NCBI RefSeq assembly: GCF_900156125.1
Contig: NZ_FTLX01000009.1
Location: forward strand, 62,001-126,000
From: Domibacillus enclensis
Lineage (GTDB): Bacteria; Bacillota; Bacilli; Bacillales; Domibacillaceae
DNA: 64,000 bases
Direction: 5' to 3'
Shown here: positions 47,132 to 57,488 of the stretch, in pieces
Position numbering within the stretch: the stretch's first letter is position 1
Layout of the letters: the number at the start of each line of letters is the position of its first letter
Notes under the pieces: model-generated
Told to the model about the DNA's origin: nothing
What the model saw: the letters and a program-made list of their open reading frames with translations, nothing else
The model's database searches: none
Position numbers and translations under genes: made by a program

Positions 47132-47911
47132 ATGAGCCGGAATACTAAAATTGTGATTCGAGATTTAACGAAAGTTTTTTACAAAAAGGAGCAAAGTATA
47201 ACCGCAATCCGAAATATTTCCCTGGACATAAAAGAAGGAGAGTTTGTGTGCATTGTCGGACCGAGCGGCTGCGGAAAAACAACGCTGCTTCGGATTTTAG
47301 CCGGATTGGAAAAACAAAGCTCGGGTGGTTTCCGGATTGAAAAAAGCAGTATGCATCGTCCGAACCAGTCGATGGTTTTTCAGGAGCGCGGCGTTTTGCC
47401 GTGGCTGACTGTCAGAGAAAATGTGGCGTTCGGCCTGCGTATGCGCCACCTGCCGAAAGAACAGATACAAGAAAGAACGAACTTTTTTTTATCCAAGGTG
47501 GGTCTTACGAAGTTTGCCCATATGTACCCGAAGGAGCTGTCCGGCGGAATGAAGCAGCGGGTCAGCATTGCGAGAGCCTTCGCGAACGACCCGGAAATTC
47601 TATTGATGGATGAGCCGTTCGGCGCACTGGATGAGCAGAACCGGCATATTTTGCAGGAAGAACTGCTGTCGATTTGGTCTGAGACAAAGAAAACAGTTCT
47701 ATTTATCACGCACAGCATTGATGAAGCGCTCTACTTGAGTGATCGTGTCCTGCTGATGAGTGCGCAGCCAGGACAAATTGTGCAGGAGCTTCAAATCGAT
47801 TTGCCCCGGCCAAGAACGCTAAAGGACATTCGGGCGAATCCGGATATGGCCGAACAGTTTTTAGCGATTTGGCAGCATCTCCAAACGGAAGTGCAGCAAT
47901 CCAGATCATAA
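47132..47911 (+). CDS. ABC transporter ATP-binding protein (SsuB type)
   Basis: 259 residues. Walker A GPSGCGKTT, Q-loop in MVFQERGVLPWLTV, signature LSGGMKQRVSIARAFA, Walker B ILLMDEPFGALDEQ and switch histidine in FITHSIDEA. The QERGVLPWLTV segment is typical of nitrate/sulfonate-type importers. Starts five bases after the permease stop with GGAGGTGAGGGG. Confidence 0.92.
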   Translation: MSRNTKIVIRDLTKVFYKKEQSITAIRNISLDIKEGEFVCIVGPSGCGKTTLLRILAGLEKQSSGGFRIEKSSMHRPNQSMVFQERGVLPWLTVRENVAFGLRMRHLPKEQIQERTNFFLSKVGLTKFAHMYPKELSGGMKQRVSIARAFANDPEILLMDEPFGALDEQNRHILQEELLSIWSETKKTVLFITHSIDEALYLSDRVLLMSAQPGQIVQELQIDLPRPRTLKDIRANPDMAEQFLAIWQHLQTEVQQSRS

Positions 47912-47926
47912 TAAGGAGGAGATAGG

Positions 47927-48994
47927 ATGAAAAAGTGGCTGGCTATGGCAGGTGTGCTGCTCATGCTGTCAGGGTGTGCGGAGGAGGAGACAGTAAAGAC
48001 GAATGATGACGTAAGCAAAAGCCATCCATCCGGTGACCTGTCTCCGTTAAGCAGGGAAACAAAAGTAGTGATCGCAGAAGACGGCTCGGCGTCGGGGGCG
48101 GGGTTTTATATTGCCAATGAAAAAGGCTATTTTGATGACTATAATATTGAGGTGGAGTTTGCAACCTTCGCGAATAGCGATGACATGCTGCCGGCCCTTG
48201 CATCCGGTGAGGTGGATATTGCAGGCGGCATCTCTTCCGCGTCTTTTTTTAACGCAATTGCCCAGGGAATTGATGTGAAAATGATTGCCGATAAAGGACA
48301 CAATGAAAAAGGGAAATCGTATTTTACCTTTGTGGTCGGTGCGGATCAAGAAGATGAAATAAAAGAGTACAGTGATTTAAAAGGAAAAAAGGTTGCTGTT
48401 TCCACTGAGCACGCGGTAGATGACTACATTTTTCAGCAGATGCTCACTCATGCAGGCTTAACAAAAGCAGACGTAGAGTTCGTCCTGATGCCGGACTTTG
48501 GCAATATGCTTGCAGCGATTGAAAACGGATCGATTGACGCAGCGCTTCAAATTGAGCCGCTTATTACGCAAGGTGTCGCAGAAGGCATTCATGTCCGCTT
48601 CGGTGACGCAACGGATTTTGCGCCGGAAGCCCAAATTGCCATGGTGCTTGGCTCACCGCAATTTGTGGCGGAGGAGCGGGATGTGTCGCTGCGCTTTATG
48701 GCCGCGTATTTAAAAGGGGTACGTGATTACAATGACGCTTTCAAAAAAGGTGAGGGGAAAAGGGACATAATTGATATTATGACGCAATACACCGCTTTAA
48801 AAAATGCCGCTGTATGGGAAGACGTTTTTGTGACAGGGCTTGATCCGGACGGGGAAATGTTTGTTGAAGATATTCATCAGCAATACGATATGTACAAGGA
48901 GAATGGAGCCATTCGCGGGGAAATTGATTTTGACGAAGCGATTGAGACCGATTTAGCCAAAAAAGCGGTCGAGATCATCGGTGAATATAAATAA
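47927..48994 (+). CDS. ABC transporter substrate-binding lipoprotein (SsuA/NMT1 type)
   Basis: 355 residues. Signal peptide with lipobox LSGC; the mature protein starts at C17 and is anchored outside the membrane. The fold is the type 2 periplasmic-binding class with ASGEVDIAGGISSASFFNAIAQG and LKGKKVAVSTEHAVDDYIF, typical of the SsuA/TauA/NMT1 family. The ligand cannot be told. Third gene of the importer operon; AAGGAGGAG precedes it. Confidence 0.9.
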   Translation: MKKWLAMAGVLLMLSGCAEEETVKTNDDVSKSHPSGDLSPLSRETKVVIAEDGSASGAGFYIANEKGYFDDYNIEVEFATFANSDDMLPALASGEVDIAGGISSASFFNAIAQGIDVKMIADKGHNEKGKSYFTFVVGADQEDEIKEYSDLKGKKVAVSTEHAVDDYIFQQMLTHAGLTKADVEFVLMPDFGNMLAAIENGSIDAALQIEPLITQGVAEGIHVRFGDATDFAPEAQIAMVLGSPQFVAEERDVSLRFMAAYLKGVRDYNDAFKKGEGKRDIIDIMTQYTALKNAAVWEDVFVTGLDPDGEMFVEDIHQQYDMYKENGAIRGEIDFDEAIETDLAKKAVEIIGEYK

Positions 48995-49063
48995 TAAAGC
49001 CGATGTAACGAAAAAATTTAATCTATTCCATAAGGTCTGGTAAAAACGGCTATATGGATGTAT

Positions 49064-49110
49064 AAAAACGGATGATTTAGTGATTTTTTGCTAAATTGTC
49101 CGTTTTTTTA
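49064..49110 (+). terminator. terminator after the SsuA-type gene
   Basis: AAAAACGGAtgATTTAG / CTAAATtgTCCGTTTTT stem with two interior mismatches and T7 tail. Confidence 0.8.
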
Positions 49111-49121
49111 GGAAATAAGTA

Positions 49122-49150
49122 TTGAATTTGATAAACATTCAGAATATAAT
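49122..49150 (+). promoter_or_regulatory. sigma-A promoter of the chemoreceptor gene
   Basis: TTGAAT (49122-49127), exactly 17 bp, TATAAT (49145-49150). No sigma-D (TAAA..GCCGATAT) element was seen although chemoreceptor genes often use one. Confidence 0.6.
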
Positions 49151-49213
49151 AACTTTCATAACTAAACGGTGTAACAATATATGACATTACAGAAAGTGGT
49201 GAGAGGAATGGGG

Positions 49214-51367
49214 ATGTTTGGCTGGCTGGATGTGAAAGAAGGACTTCCTCTCTGGTGGTCTTATCGGCTAAATCGAAGCGCGAAAGCATCTGTAGAAGAA
49301 GTATTTGAAGGAATTGCCCGTACACGCATGACTCTGTTGAGGGAATGGGCTGAAGAACAATGGGTCTTTCTCGAAAAAATGGGTCAAGAATGGCCGCATA
49401 TTTCGCCAGGCGAAAAGAATACATATTTATTGAAAAAATGGCATAAAAATCGCTTCATAACAGAGCTGTTTGCGATCGATGAGAAAGGAACGGCAAGCTG
49501 TTCAACGTTCTCGGGAAGAGAGGGGGCTTTGGCTCATTCTGATGTACAAGGAGCAGTGGCCGAAGTATTCCGTACGCAAAAGCCATTTTTGTTCGGTCCT
49601 TACACAGATCCGGATACGGGGAAAATCGGGCCGAAGTCATCCCGTTTTCATGATGATGTGACGCTGCTTTTTCTGCAGCCTATTCTAGATGACGGACGTG
49701 TGACGGAGGTGGTTGCTGCACGCATCCCCAATGATGTACTGGGTGATTTGATTCAGCGTGAAGCAGGCCACATTTATCCCGACTCCGGAGATAACTATTT
49801 GTTTATGGCGAAATCCCATTTTAATCCGTCCATCTCGCCGGGCATGGCCTTGTCGCGAAGCCGTTTTGAAGACCGGACATTTACGCACGGGGAGAACTTA
49901 AAAGACGGCATCCACACGAAGCATTGGGGAACTGTGCGCATTCAGCATCACACGGAGTTTGAGATTCGGTTTACCGATCCGGCTACGAATGAACTTCATC
50001 CTGGCGTTGCGAATACGATACGGAATGGCAGCAATCTATTCGTTGAGTTCCCGGGCTATTCAGACTATCGGCACATTCCGGTAATCGGCAAAGGCGTTAC
50101 CTTCCAAATGCCGGGATCTCCGGACGTATGGGGCATGATGTGCGAAGGCGATCTGGAGGAAGTGTATCGCACCCGGTCCATTGGCTGGCGGCTCATTAAA
50201 CAATTTATGATCTTTTTATTTATCGGCATTATGCTGCAGCAGTCTTTAACGATGATTCCAGCGATGCCTGTATGGCTCGATGTTTTGATTGGCCTCGCGT
50301 ACGGGGCGGGGGCATCGGCTGTTTTTTATAAAAAAAGCTTAAAGCCGATCATTGAACGCCTTCGTAAAATGACGGATATTACCCGGGAAATTGCAGAAGG
50401 CGGCGGGGATTTAACGAGCCGTCTTGATTCCGCACTGCTGTTTCATGATGAAACAGGTGCGCTTGGCCGCTGGGTCAACAATTTGATTGACAGCCAGGAT
50501 GAATTGATGGGCAAGGTGAAATCGGCTGCGCTCGATGTGGAAGAAACAAACCTGTCGCTCCGTGAAAAAGCGGCATACGCAGAAAGTGACTCGATCCTCG
50601 TCATTGAACAAATGAGTGAAATGCTCGAAGCCATTCAGCAGCAGGTCAAAGATGTCCAGCAGGCGATGGGGCAGGTCGACCAAGTCAGTGTGACATTGAC
50701 CGGTCTTGAACAGCAGTCGCAGGATCAGCTGGAGCATGCCCAGGCGGAAGTGTCGGGTATTAACAATAAAATGGATGTGATCGTCGGCAAGGTGACGGAA
50801 GCAATGACGATGACCGATCAGTTTAAAGAGCTGTCAAGCAGCATCAGCAGTGTGGTGGGAAGCATAAATGAAATTGCGTACCAAACCAATTTGCTGGCGC
50901 TAAATGCATCGATTGAAGCGGCACGTGCAGGTGAGCATGGAAGAGGCTTTGGGGTTGTGGCGCTTGAAATTCGTAAGCTTGCCGACCAGACCACACGAGC
51001 GACGAAAGAAATCAGCCATACACTGGATCAAATTGAACACAGCTCCGCTCAAGTGCGCTCAGCGATTGGCGTCAGCAGTGAAGAAGTGGCGAGCGGCGTT
51101 GATGTCGTCCATAACGTTCAAAATGTGCTTGTTTCGATGGCAAAAGCGTCGGATTCCCAGCCGGACGTAACCGATCAAATGAAGGAGATCATCGGCAACA
51201 TTGCCGTCATTAATGAACAAAACGCCCGCACCGTAGAACAGGTCGATCAGTCGACAGGGAAAATGGCTGAGCTGATTAAAGAGGTCCGCTTTGATTCAGA
51301 GCAAAGCTCACTCGTCGTTGAAGCGCTGCGGCGGACAATTGATAAATTCACCCTTTCTAAAGCATAA
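49214..51367 (+). CDS. methyl-accepting chemotaxis protein lacking an N-terminal membrane helix
   Basis: About 717 residues. The first ~320 residues form a Cache-like sensor region ([40 protein letters not shown]) but there is no hydrophobic helix before it. Two closely spaced helices follow (about 330-375), then HAMP-like sequence and the signalling domain with [20 protein letters not shown]. The sensor may therefore be cytoplasmic and the hairpin a membrane anchor. Start is uncertain: ATG at 49214 follows GAGAGG, but 49208 and 49181 are in frame. Confidence 0.85.
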   Translation: MFGWLDVKEGLPLWWSYRLNRSAKASVEEVFEGIARTRMTLLREWAEEQWVFLEKMGQEWPHISPGEKNTYLLKKWHKNRFITELFAIDEKGTASCSTFSGREGALAHSDVQGAVAEVFRTQKPFLFGPYTDPDTGKIGPKSSRFHDDVTLLFLQPILDDGRVTEVVAARIPNDVLGDLIQREAGHIYPDSGDNYLFMAKSHFNPSISPGMALSRSRFEDRTFTHGENLKDGIHTKHWGTVRIQHHTEFEIRFTDPATNELHPGVANTIRNGSNLFVEFPGYSDYRHIPVIGKGVTFQMPGSPDVWGMMCEGDLEEVYRTRSIGWRLIKQFMIFLFIGIMLQQSLTMIPAMPVWLDVLIGLAYGAGASAVFYKKSLKPIIERLRKMTDITREIAEGGGDLTSRLDSALLFHDETGALGRWVNNLIDSQDELMGKVKSAALDVEETNLSLREKAAYAESDSILVIEQMSEMLEAIQQQVKDVQQAMGQVDQVSVTLTGLEQQSQDQLEHAQAEVSGINNKMDVIVGKVTEAMTMTDQFKELSSSISSVVGSINEIAYQTNLLALNASIEAARAGEHGRGFGVVALEIRKLADQTTRATKEISHTLDQIEHSSAQVRSAIGVSSEEVASGVDVVHNVQNVLVSMAKASDSQPDVTDQMKEIIGNIAVINEQNARTVEQVDQSTGKMAELIKEVRFDSEQSSLVVEALRRTIDKFTLSKA

Positions 51368-51518
51368 CAGCAGAGGGCGCCTCTCCACCTGGAGGCGGCC
51401 TTTTGATGTTCGCCGGAAAACACGTAACTTACCAGAATGTGATAAAATAAAAAAAGATGGATTTTTTAGAAAATAAAACAGTGAACGATAGATTGTTGAA
51501 CAAATTAGAGGTGAGATA

Positions 51519-52538
51519 ATGGAAACCCGCTTTGCCAAGCAGCAAAAATTTTACCCGATCGGTGCAGCGGGACAAGAAAAGCTCGCAACGTCGACTGTAG
51601 CAATTATTGGCTGCGGGGCGCTCGGTTCTGCGGCGGCGGATACGCTGGCGCGTGCTGGTGTCGGCCGGCTGCTGCTCGTTGACCGGGATTATGTGGAATG
51701 GTCGAATCTGCATCGGCAGCCTCTTTACACAGAACACGATGCGCAGGAGATGATGCCGAAAGTCGAAGCGGCGAAACGGCGGCTATCACGTGTGAACAGC
51801 GCCGTGCAGGTTGACACATGGATGGATCATGCCGATGCCGCGTTAATCGAAGAGCTGGCTCGTAAAAGTGACCTGTTATTAGATGGAACCGACAATTTTG
51901 AAACGCGGCTAATCCTCAATGAAGCAAGCCTGAAGCACCACATCCCGTGGGTGTACGGTGCGTGCGTCGGCGCAACGAGTGTTGTGATGCCGTTTGTTCC
52001 TGAAGCCGGTCCGTGCTTTCGCTGCCTGCTGCCGGTTCTGCCTTCCTCGGCTGACACGTGCGATACCGCGGGTGTGATTGCGCCAGCTGTTCATATTACG
52101 GCCGCCTTTCAGTGTGCAGAAGCAATCAAGTGGCTGACAGGGAACAGGCAGGCGATGCGGACCGAGCTGCTGCGAATCGATTCATGGACAAATGAGCAGC
52201 ATTCATTCGGCCTGTCAAAGATGAAGCGCCGTGATTGTCCTGCCTGTTCGGATACCCGCGTATATCCTGCGCTAAAACAGTCGGATGAAACAAAAGCCGC
52301 TGTTCTTTGCGGCCGTGACACGGTGCAGCTCACACCTGGTGCAGGACGGACGCTGACAGTGGCGGACGGGGAAGCAGCAGCGAAGAGGCATGGCCTTCCT
52401 GCCAAACGCACGCCCTATTTCCTGCAGGTGCAAATGCCGGAAAGCCGTGTGGTTCTGTTTGAAAACGGCCGGTTGTTTTTTCACGGCGTTTCGGACAACA
52501 AGCAGGCAATGAAGCTGTACAACCAGTTGTTTAGTTAA
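51519..52538 (+). CDS. moeB: molybdopterin-synthase adenylyltransferase MoeB / ThiF family
   Basis: 339 residues. ATP-binding IIGCGALGSAAADTLARAGVG, R-rich segment NLHRQPLYTEHDAQ, DGTDNFETRLILNE, and zinc cysteines in CFRC and CPAC. It would adenylylate the C-terminal glycine of MoaD before sulfur transfer. The C-terminal extension of about 80 residues is rhodanese-like in position but shows no obvious rhodanese cysteine loop. First of the molybdenum-cofactor genes; ThiF-type use in thiamine synthesis is less likely here. Confidence 0.9.
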   Translation: METRFAKQQKFYPIGAAGQEKLATSTVAIIGCGALGSAAADTLARAGVGRLLLVDRDYVEWSNLHRQPLYTEHDAQEMMPKVEAAKRRLSRVNSAVQVDTWMDHADAALIEELARKSDLLLDGTDNFETRLILNEASLKHHIPWVYGACVGATSVVMPFVPEAGPCFRCLLPVLPSSADTCDTAGVIAPAVHITAAFQCAEAIKWLTGNRQAMRTELLRIDSWTNEQHSFGLSKMKRRDCPACSDTRVYPALKQSDETKAAVLCGRDTVQLTPGAGRTLTVADGEAAAKRHGLPAKRTPYFLQVQMPESRVVLFENGRLFFHGVSDNKQAMKLYNQLFS

Positions 52539-52551
52539 AGGAGGATGAGGA

Positions 52552-53049
52552 ATGTCAGTTGAATTTAACAAGGATGCTTCTCTCCGGGCAGCAGTGCTGA
52601 CGGTAAGTGATACACGGACAGAAGAAACGGATAAAAGCGGCCGGCACATTCGCCAGCTGCTGCGGGAAAATGGGCACGAACCGGTCCGGTACGCTATTGT
52701 AAAGGATGAGCAGGAAAGGATTTCTGCGGCAGTTGCGGGATGGCTTGAGGAGGACGAAATTGATGTGATCCTCATTACCGGCGGGACAGGCATTGCACGT
52801 CGGGATATCACGATTGAAGCAGTGGAGCTGTTTTTTACGAAGAACATTCCGGGGTTTGGCGAGTTGTTTCGGTATTTGAGCTTCGCGGAGGATATCGGGT
52901 CAAAAGCGATGCTGTCCCGTGCGACTGCCGGCATTGCGTCAGACAAGCTGATTTTTGCTATGCCGGGCTCCAGAGGCGCAGTAGACTTGGCGATGCGCCG
53001 GCTCATTTTGCCGGAGCTCGCTCATTTGCTTTTTGAGATTCGGAAGTAG
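52552..53049 (+). CDS. moaB: molybdenum cofactor protein MoaB/MogA type
   Basis: 165 residues. Molybdopterin-binding fold with LTVSDTRTEETDKSGRHI, ITGGTGIARRDITIEAV and MPGSRGAV, typical of bacillar MoaB. Role: adenylylation or handling of molybdopterin. It lies 13 bp after moeB behind AAAGGAGGATGAGG. Its stop is three bases from the convergent moaC stop. Confidence 0.92.
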   Translation: MSVEFNKDASLRAAVLTVSDTRTEETDKSGRHIRQLLRENGHEPVRYAIVKDEQERISAAVAGWLEEDEIDVILITGGTGIARRDITIEAVELFFTKNIPGFGELFRYLSFAEDIGSKAMLSRATAGIASDKLIFAMPGSRGAVDLAMRRLILPELAHLLFEIRK

Positions 53050-53052
53050 CCG

Positions 53053-53541
53053 TCACGACCGGTCGTAATCACCGTTTTTCCCGCCGGATTTATGCTGTAA
53101 ATACGTCGGGCCGATCACCATATCCTTGCCGGCAGCCTTGCACATATCGTAAATGGTGAGCGCAGCAGCGGATGCGGCCGTGAGTGCTTCCATTTCCACA
53201 CCGGTCACGCCTTTTGTTTTCGCTTCTGCTTCGATGCGGACGACGTAGCGGCCGGCGCTTTCATCAATGTCCCACTGAAAAGAAATGTTGACGCCGGTCA
53301 GCGGAATCGGATGGCACATCGGAATAATGGAAGACGTTTGTTTCGCAGCCATAATGCCAGCCACCTGGGCCACAGCGAACACATCTCCTTTTTTATTCGT
53401 GCCTTCTGAAATTTGGCTGTGAATAAGACGGTTTACTTCAATAGAAGAGCAGGCGACAGCGATCCGAACCGTTTCTTGTTTATCGGATACATCCACCATT
53501 TTGGCCCGCCCTTGTTCGTTAAAGTGGGTTAAATCAGACAT
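53053..53541 (-). CDS. moaC: cyclic pyranopterin monophosphate synthase MoaC
   Basis: 162 residues, the normal length. With MoaA it makes cyclic pyranopterin monophosphate from GTP. Motifs: [57 protein letters not shown] and the lysine in KSGGKNG. Start at 53541 is nine bases after AAAGG; the frame is open upstream but those residues are not MoaC-like. It is opposite in direction to all other cofactor genes here. Confidence 0.95.
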   Translation of the reverse strand: MSDLTHFNEQGRAKMVDVSDKQETVRIAVACSSIEVNRLIHSQISEGTNKKGDVFAVAQVAGIMAAKQTSSIIPMCHPIPLTGVNISFQWDIDESAGRYVVRIEAEAKTKGVTGVEMEALTAASAAALTIYDMCKAAGKDMVIGPTYLQHKSGGKNGDYDRS

Positions 53542-53603
53542 CGGAGTCATCCTTTCATTGGATAAGGTGACTTTAGTATAGCAAAAGAAAGGAAGAAAAG
53601 CAG

Positions 53604-54863
53604 ATGGTTGAAAAAAGAACACCTGTCGCCGTAAAAGAAGCGATCGAGAGAGTGATGAAACGGGTGAAGCAGCTTCCGCCGGAAACCGTCTCACTTCATG
53701 AAGCCTACGGGCGCATTTTGGCAGAGCCGGTGCTGGCGACACATGCTGTTCCTCCGTTTGACCGCTCTCCATACGATGGATTTGCTGTCCGCTCCAAAGA
53801 TACAGAGGGAGCATCAGGTGAATCGCGCATTTCCTTCCAGGTTGTGGACCATATTGGAGCAGGAGCCGTATCCTCCCGCACAATCGGCGCGTTTGAAGCG
53901 GTTCGGATTATGACGGGTGCACCAATTCCAGCTGGCGCAGATGCTGTTGTAATGCTGGAACAAACGGTTCAAAACGGAAACACATTTACGATCCGAAAGC
54001 CGTTTGAACCGCTTGAAAACGTATCGTTAAAAGGCGAGGATGCGAAAAAGGGCGAAACCATTGTGGAAGCCGGCACATTTATTCAGCCAGGGGTTATCGC
54101 TGTGCTGGCGACATTCGGCTATGCTGAAGTCCGCGTGGCGAGGCGCCCGGTTGTTGGCTTGCTTGCAACGGGAACAGAGCTCGTAGACGTGAGCGAGCCG
54201 CTTGCCCCGGGAAAGATCCGGAATTCAAACGGTCCGATGATTGCGGCGCAGCTGGCAAGAATGGGCATCGCCTGCCGATTGCTCGGCTCGCTGCCGGATG
54301 ATGAGGATGCCTGCTTTGAGCTTGTTCAAAAAGCGGTGGAGGAATGTGACGCCGTGATGACAACCGGCGGTGTATCCGTTGGGGATTTTGACTTTCTGCC
54401 GGCGGTGTATGCGAGGCTTGGCGCAGAAGTGTTATTCAATAAAGTGCAAATGCGCCCGGGAAGCGTCACGACTGTGGCTCATTTGAATAACACCTTTTTA
54501 TTCGGGTTATCCGGAAATCCATCCGCCTGCTTTGTCGGATTTGAATTGTTTGCGCGCCCGGCTCTTTTTTCCATGATGGGCAGCGGAAAGCCGTATCTCC
54601 CTTATGAAAAAGCGCTGCTTGCAGTGGACTTGACGAAGCCGAATCCGTTTAACCGGTTTATCCGCGCAGTGTATACGTCTACTCCATCGGGTGCCCGCGT
54701 GGCGCCGGCGGGCTTTAATAAATCCAATTCCGTTACATCAATTGCAAGAGGAAATGCGTTTATCGTTCTCCCCGGGGGAACACGCGGCTTTCAAAAAGGG
54801 GACGAAGTGGATGTCCTGTTAATAGGAGCAGAGGAGGGGGTGCCTGCATGGGTACTGAATTAA
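53604..54863 (+). CDS. moeA: molybdopterin molybdenumtransferase MoeA
   Basis: 419 residues. Inserts molybdate into adenylylated molybdopterin. Visible are [43 protein letters not shown] and [17 protein letters not shown] at 53604 follows GAAAGGAAG. Starts the rightward operon moeA-moaE-moaD-moaA. The gap of 62 bp to divergent moaC must hold promoters for both. Confidence 0.95.
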   Translation: MVEKRTPVAVKEAIERVMKRVKQLPPETVSLHEAYGRILAEPVLATHAVPPFDRSPYDGFAVRSKDTEGASGESRISFQVVDHIGAGAVSSRTIGAFEAVRIMTGAPIPAGADAVVMLEQTVQNGNTFTIRKPFEPLENVSLKGEDAKKGETIVEAGTFIQPGVIAVLATFGYAEVRVARRPVVGLLATGTELVDVSEPLAPGKIRNSNGPMIAAQLARMGIACRLLGSLPDDEDACFELVQKAVEECDAVMTTGGVSVGDFDFLPAVYARLGAEVLFNKVQMRPGSVTTVAHLNNTFLFGLSGNPSACFVGFELFARPALFSMMGSGKPYLPYEKALLAVDLTKPNPFNRFIRAVYTSTPSGARVAPAGFNKSNSVTSIARGNAFIVLPGGTRGFQKGDEVDVLLIGAEEGVPAWVLN

Positions 54864-55306
54864 AACCATTTCATGTAACAGAAGGGCCGATTGAAGCGGC
54901 GCCTTATATGGAATATGTGACACATCCGGGCGCAGGTGCCGTGACCGCTTTTGCCGGAACCGTCCGGGAATGGACGAACGGAAAACGGACGATGTATTTA
55001 AAATATGAAGCGTACGTGCCAATGGCAGAAAAGAAGCTTGCCCAAATCGGAGACGAAATAATGGAGAAGTGGCCGGGTTCGCGAGTAGCCATCGTGCACC
55101 GGGTCGGCGAGCTGGCCATTTCCGATATCGCCGTTGTGATCGCTGTTTCATCCCCTCATCGTAAAGCGGCATATGAAGCAAATGAATACGCGATCGAGCA
55201 AATTAAAAAAGTAGTGCCGATCTGGAAAAAAGAAATGTGGGAAGACGGCGAAGAATGGATCGGGGACCAGTCGTATAAACCGGAGAAGGAGAGTGAGAAC
55301 GAATGA
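54848..55306 (+). CDS. moaE: molybdopterin synthase large subunit MoaE
   Basis: 152 residues. Converts cyclic pyranopterin monophosphate to molybdopterin with MoaD. Characteristic GAVTAFAGTVREWTNG, HRVGELAISDIAVVIAVSSPHR and the active lysine in VPIWKKEMWEDG. The start lies 16 bases inside moeA behind GGAGGGGG, so translation is coupled. Confidence 0.95.
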   Translation: MGTELKPFHVTEGPIEAAPYMEYVTHPGAGAVTAFAGTVREWTNGKRTMYLKYEAYVPMAEKKLAQIGDEIMEKWPGSRVAIVHRVGELAISDIAVVIAVSSPHRKAAYEANEYAIEQIKKVVPIWKKEMWEDGEEWIGDQSYKPEKESENE

Positions 55307-55536
55307 TTCACCTGCATTATTTCGCCGGACTAAAGGAAGCAGCGGGAAAAGCGGAAGAAGATCTTTCGTGGCAAGACGGTACAGCAGACGATGTGCTACA
55401 ATGGGCAAAACAAACGTATCCGGCTTTTGATTTTACAGCGGTTCAATTGGCTGTAAACGAAGAATATGTCCACTTGGATGAGCCGGTCAAGCCGGGCGAC
55501 CACGTGGCCTTTATCCCTCCAGTAAGCGGAGGATAA
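55303..55536 (+). CDS. moaD: molybdopterin synthase small subunit MoaD
   Basis: 77-residue ubiquitin-fold sulfur carrier ending in PPVSGG; the terminal glycine is thiocarboxylated by MoeB-dependent activation. ATGA overlap with moaE and GAAGGAGAGTGAG upstream indicate coupled translation. Confidence 0.95.
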   Translation: MIHLHYFAGLKEAAGKAEEDLSWQDGTADDVLQWAKQTYPAFDFTAVQLAVNEEYVHLDEPVKPGDHVAFIPPVSGG

Positions 55537-55564
55537 TCAAAACTTACAAAAAGGACTGAGCGCT

Positions 55565-56572
55565 TTGAACATAACCGATACTCTTCAGCGTCCATTGCGT
55601 GATTTGCGAATTTCCGTGACGGACAGGTGCAACTTTCGCTGTACGTACTGCATGCCGAAAGAAATTTTCGGAGATGATTATGCGTTTATGCCTAAAAGTG
55701 AGCTGCTTTCATTTGAAGAAATCACCCGTATCGCCCGATTGTTTGCGGCATTCGGTGTGAAAAAAATCCGTTTAACCGGCGGTGAGCCGCTTCTCCGGCG
55801 AGATCTGCCTGACTTGATCCGTATGCTTAATGATATTGAAGGAGTAGAAGACATCGGCCTGACGACAAATGCTCTTCTTTTAAAGCAGCACGGACAAGCG
55901 CTGTATGATGCCGGTTTACGTCGGCTGAATGTGAGCCTGGATGCATTGTCTGCCGATACGTTCGGCAAAATGAATGGGCGCGGCATCGGACCGGAGCGGA
56001 TTTTGGACAATATTACATTGGCAAAATCGATTGGCTTTCATGTGAAAGTGAATATGGTCGTACAAAAAGGCGTCAACGATCATGAAGTGGTGCCGATGGC
56101 TGCTTACTTTAAGAAGCAGGGCATTACGCTGCGCTTCATTGAGTTTATGGACGTCGGAACAGACAACGGCTGGAGCTTCAAGCAGGTTGTCACGAAAAAA
56201 GACATGCTCACACTTCTTCAAGAAACAGAACAGCTTGAACCGGTTGGAGCTGATTATTTTGGCGAAGTAGCGGGGCGCTACCGCTACAGGGATGCGGACG
56301 CAGAAATCGGGTTTATTACGTCTGTCTCGGAATCCTTTTGCTCAAGCTGTACAAGAGCGCGTCTTTCATCGGAAGGGAAATTCTACACGTGCTTGTTTGC
56401 GACCGAAGGCTTTGACTTAAGAAGCATGCTGCGTAATGGGGCAACTGACGAAGAAATGGCCGGTGCCGTCCAGGCGGTCTGGGAGAAAAGACGGGACCGC
56501 TACTCGGATGAACGAACTGAACAAACAGCAAAAAGCCGGAAAAAAATCGGCATGTCCTACATTGGCGGCTGA
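55565..56572 (+). CDS. moaA: GTP 3',8-cyclase MoaA (radical SAM)
   Basis: 335 residues from a TTG start. Radical SAM cluster cysteines C22, C26 and C29 (CNFRCTYC), GTP-binding second cluster in [20 protein letters not shown], and the conserved C-terminal GG (SYIGG). First step of molybdenum cofactor synthesis. Ends the moeA-moaE-moaD-moaA operon. AAAAGGACTGAG precedes the TTG by five bases. Confidence 0.95.
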   Translation: MNITDTLQRPLRDLRISVTDRCNFRCTYCMPKEIFGDDYAFMPKSELLSFEEITRIARLFAAFGVKKIRLTGGEPLLRRDLPDLIRMLNDIEGVEDIGLTTNALLLKQHGQALYDAGLRRLNVSLDALSADTFGKMNGRGIGPERILDNITLAKSIGFHVKVNMVVQKGVNDHEVVPMAAYFKKQGITLRFIEFMDVGTDNGWSFKQVVTKKDMLTLLQETEQLEPVGADYFGEVAGRYRYRDADAEIGFITSVSESFCSSCTRARLSSEGKFYTCLFATEGFDLRSMLRNGATDEEMAGAVQAVWEKRRDRYSDERTEQTAKSRKKIGMSYIGG

Positions 56573-56597
56573 GAGGAAAGAAACGAGGAGGAGCATC

Positions 56598-57407
56598 ATG
56601 ATCCACGAAAAAATTGGCATTCAAACCGATCGTTCAGAAGCATCCATGTTTACGTATATGCTGGATATGGGGCATCGTGAGGGACTGAAGGAAAAGCGCC
56701 CGGTCGTGTTGATTTGTCCGGGCGGCGGCTACCGTTATACATCCGACCGGGAAGCGGAGCCGGTGGCGATGCAATTTAATGCGATGGGCTTTCATTCCTG
56801 CGTGTTAAGGTACAGCACGGAGCCAGCGGTGTTTCCGACGGCGCTTTTGGAGCTGTCAAAGGCTGTCAGCTATCTGCGGGAGCGGGCAGAAGAGTGGCAC
56901 ATAGACACGAACAGGATCATCGTCGCGGGCTTTTCAGCAGGCGGACACCTGGCAGCAAGTCTCGGTGTTTTTTGGGACAAGTCCTTTTTATTGGAGCAGC
57001 TGAACTTGTCAGCCGATCAAATCAAGCCGAACGGTCTGATCTTAAGCTATCCAGTCATCACATCCGGCTCTTTTGCTCACAAAGGCTCTTTTCATCTGCT
57101 GCTCGGCGGAAGCAGCGATCCGGCTCTTTTAGCGCAAGTTTCACTGGAAAAGCACGTGTCTGCCCAAACACCGCCAACCTTCTTATGGCACACTGTTGAA
57201 GATAAGGCGGTTCCGGTTGAAAACAGCATGCTGTTTGCGAATGAGCTGCTGAAAAACAAGGTGCCGATTGAACTGCACGTTTATCCGAAAGGCGGCCACG
57301 GTTTGTCGCTTGGAACAGAAGAAACAAAAGCGGCGGATGGCGAACTCGTTCAGCCGGAAGTGGTCAACTGGATCGACATGGCCGGGGTATGGGTTCGGAA
57401 CCTGTAA
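56598..57407 (+). CDS. alpha/beta-hydrolase, acetyl-esterase-like
   Basis: 269 residues from the ATG at 56598 behind GAGGAGGAG. Oxyanion PGGGY at 41-45, nucleophile S113 in GFSAGGH, acid in EDKAVP and histidine in GGHGLS. Similar in layout to bacterial acetylxylan esterase-type (BD-FAE/Axe) enzymes, hence perhaps sugar or small acetyl ester substrates. No signal peptide. Located 25 bp after moaA, so it may be co-transcribed without functional link. Confidence 0.85.
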   Translation: MIHEKIGIQTDRSEASMFTYMLDMGHREGLKEKRPVVLICPGGGYRYTSDREAEPVAMQFNAMGFHSCVLRYSTEPAVFPTALLELSKAVSYLRERAEEWHIDTNRIIVAGFSAGGHLAASLGVFWDKSFLLEQLNLSADQIKPNGLILSYPVITSGSFAHKGSFHLLLGGSSDPALLAQVSLEKHVSAQTPPTFLWHTVEDKAVPVENSMLFANELLKNKVPIELHVYPKGGHGLSLGTEETKAADGELVQPEVVNWIDMAGVWVRNL

Positions 57408-57488
57408 GTCGGCTTGCTTTTATTTTCTTTGTTTATCCATTATACTTTCTTTATTGAAGGCGTTTTCTTAACTGGAGGAGGGATAACA

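Noticed and set aside
51370-51405. Terminator after the second chemoreceptor
   Set aside because: GGCGCCTC / GAGGCGGCC arms pair imperfectly and only four T follow; too weak to list.
53549-53883. N-terminal extension of MoaC in the open frame
   Set aside because: MoaC proteins are about 160 residues; the extra sequence is antisense to moeA and has no MoaC similarity.
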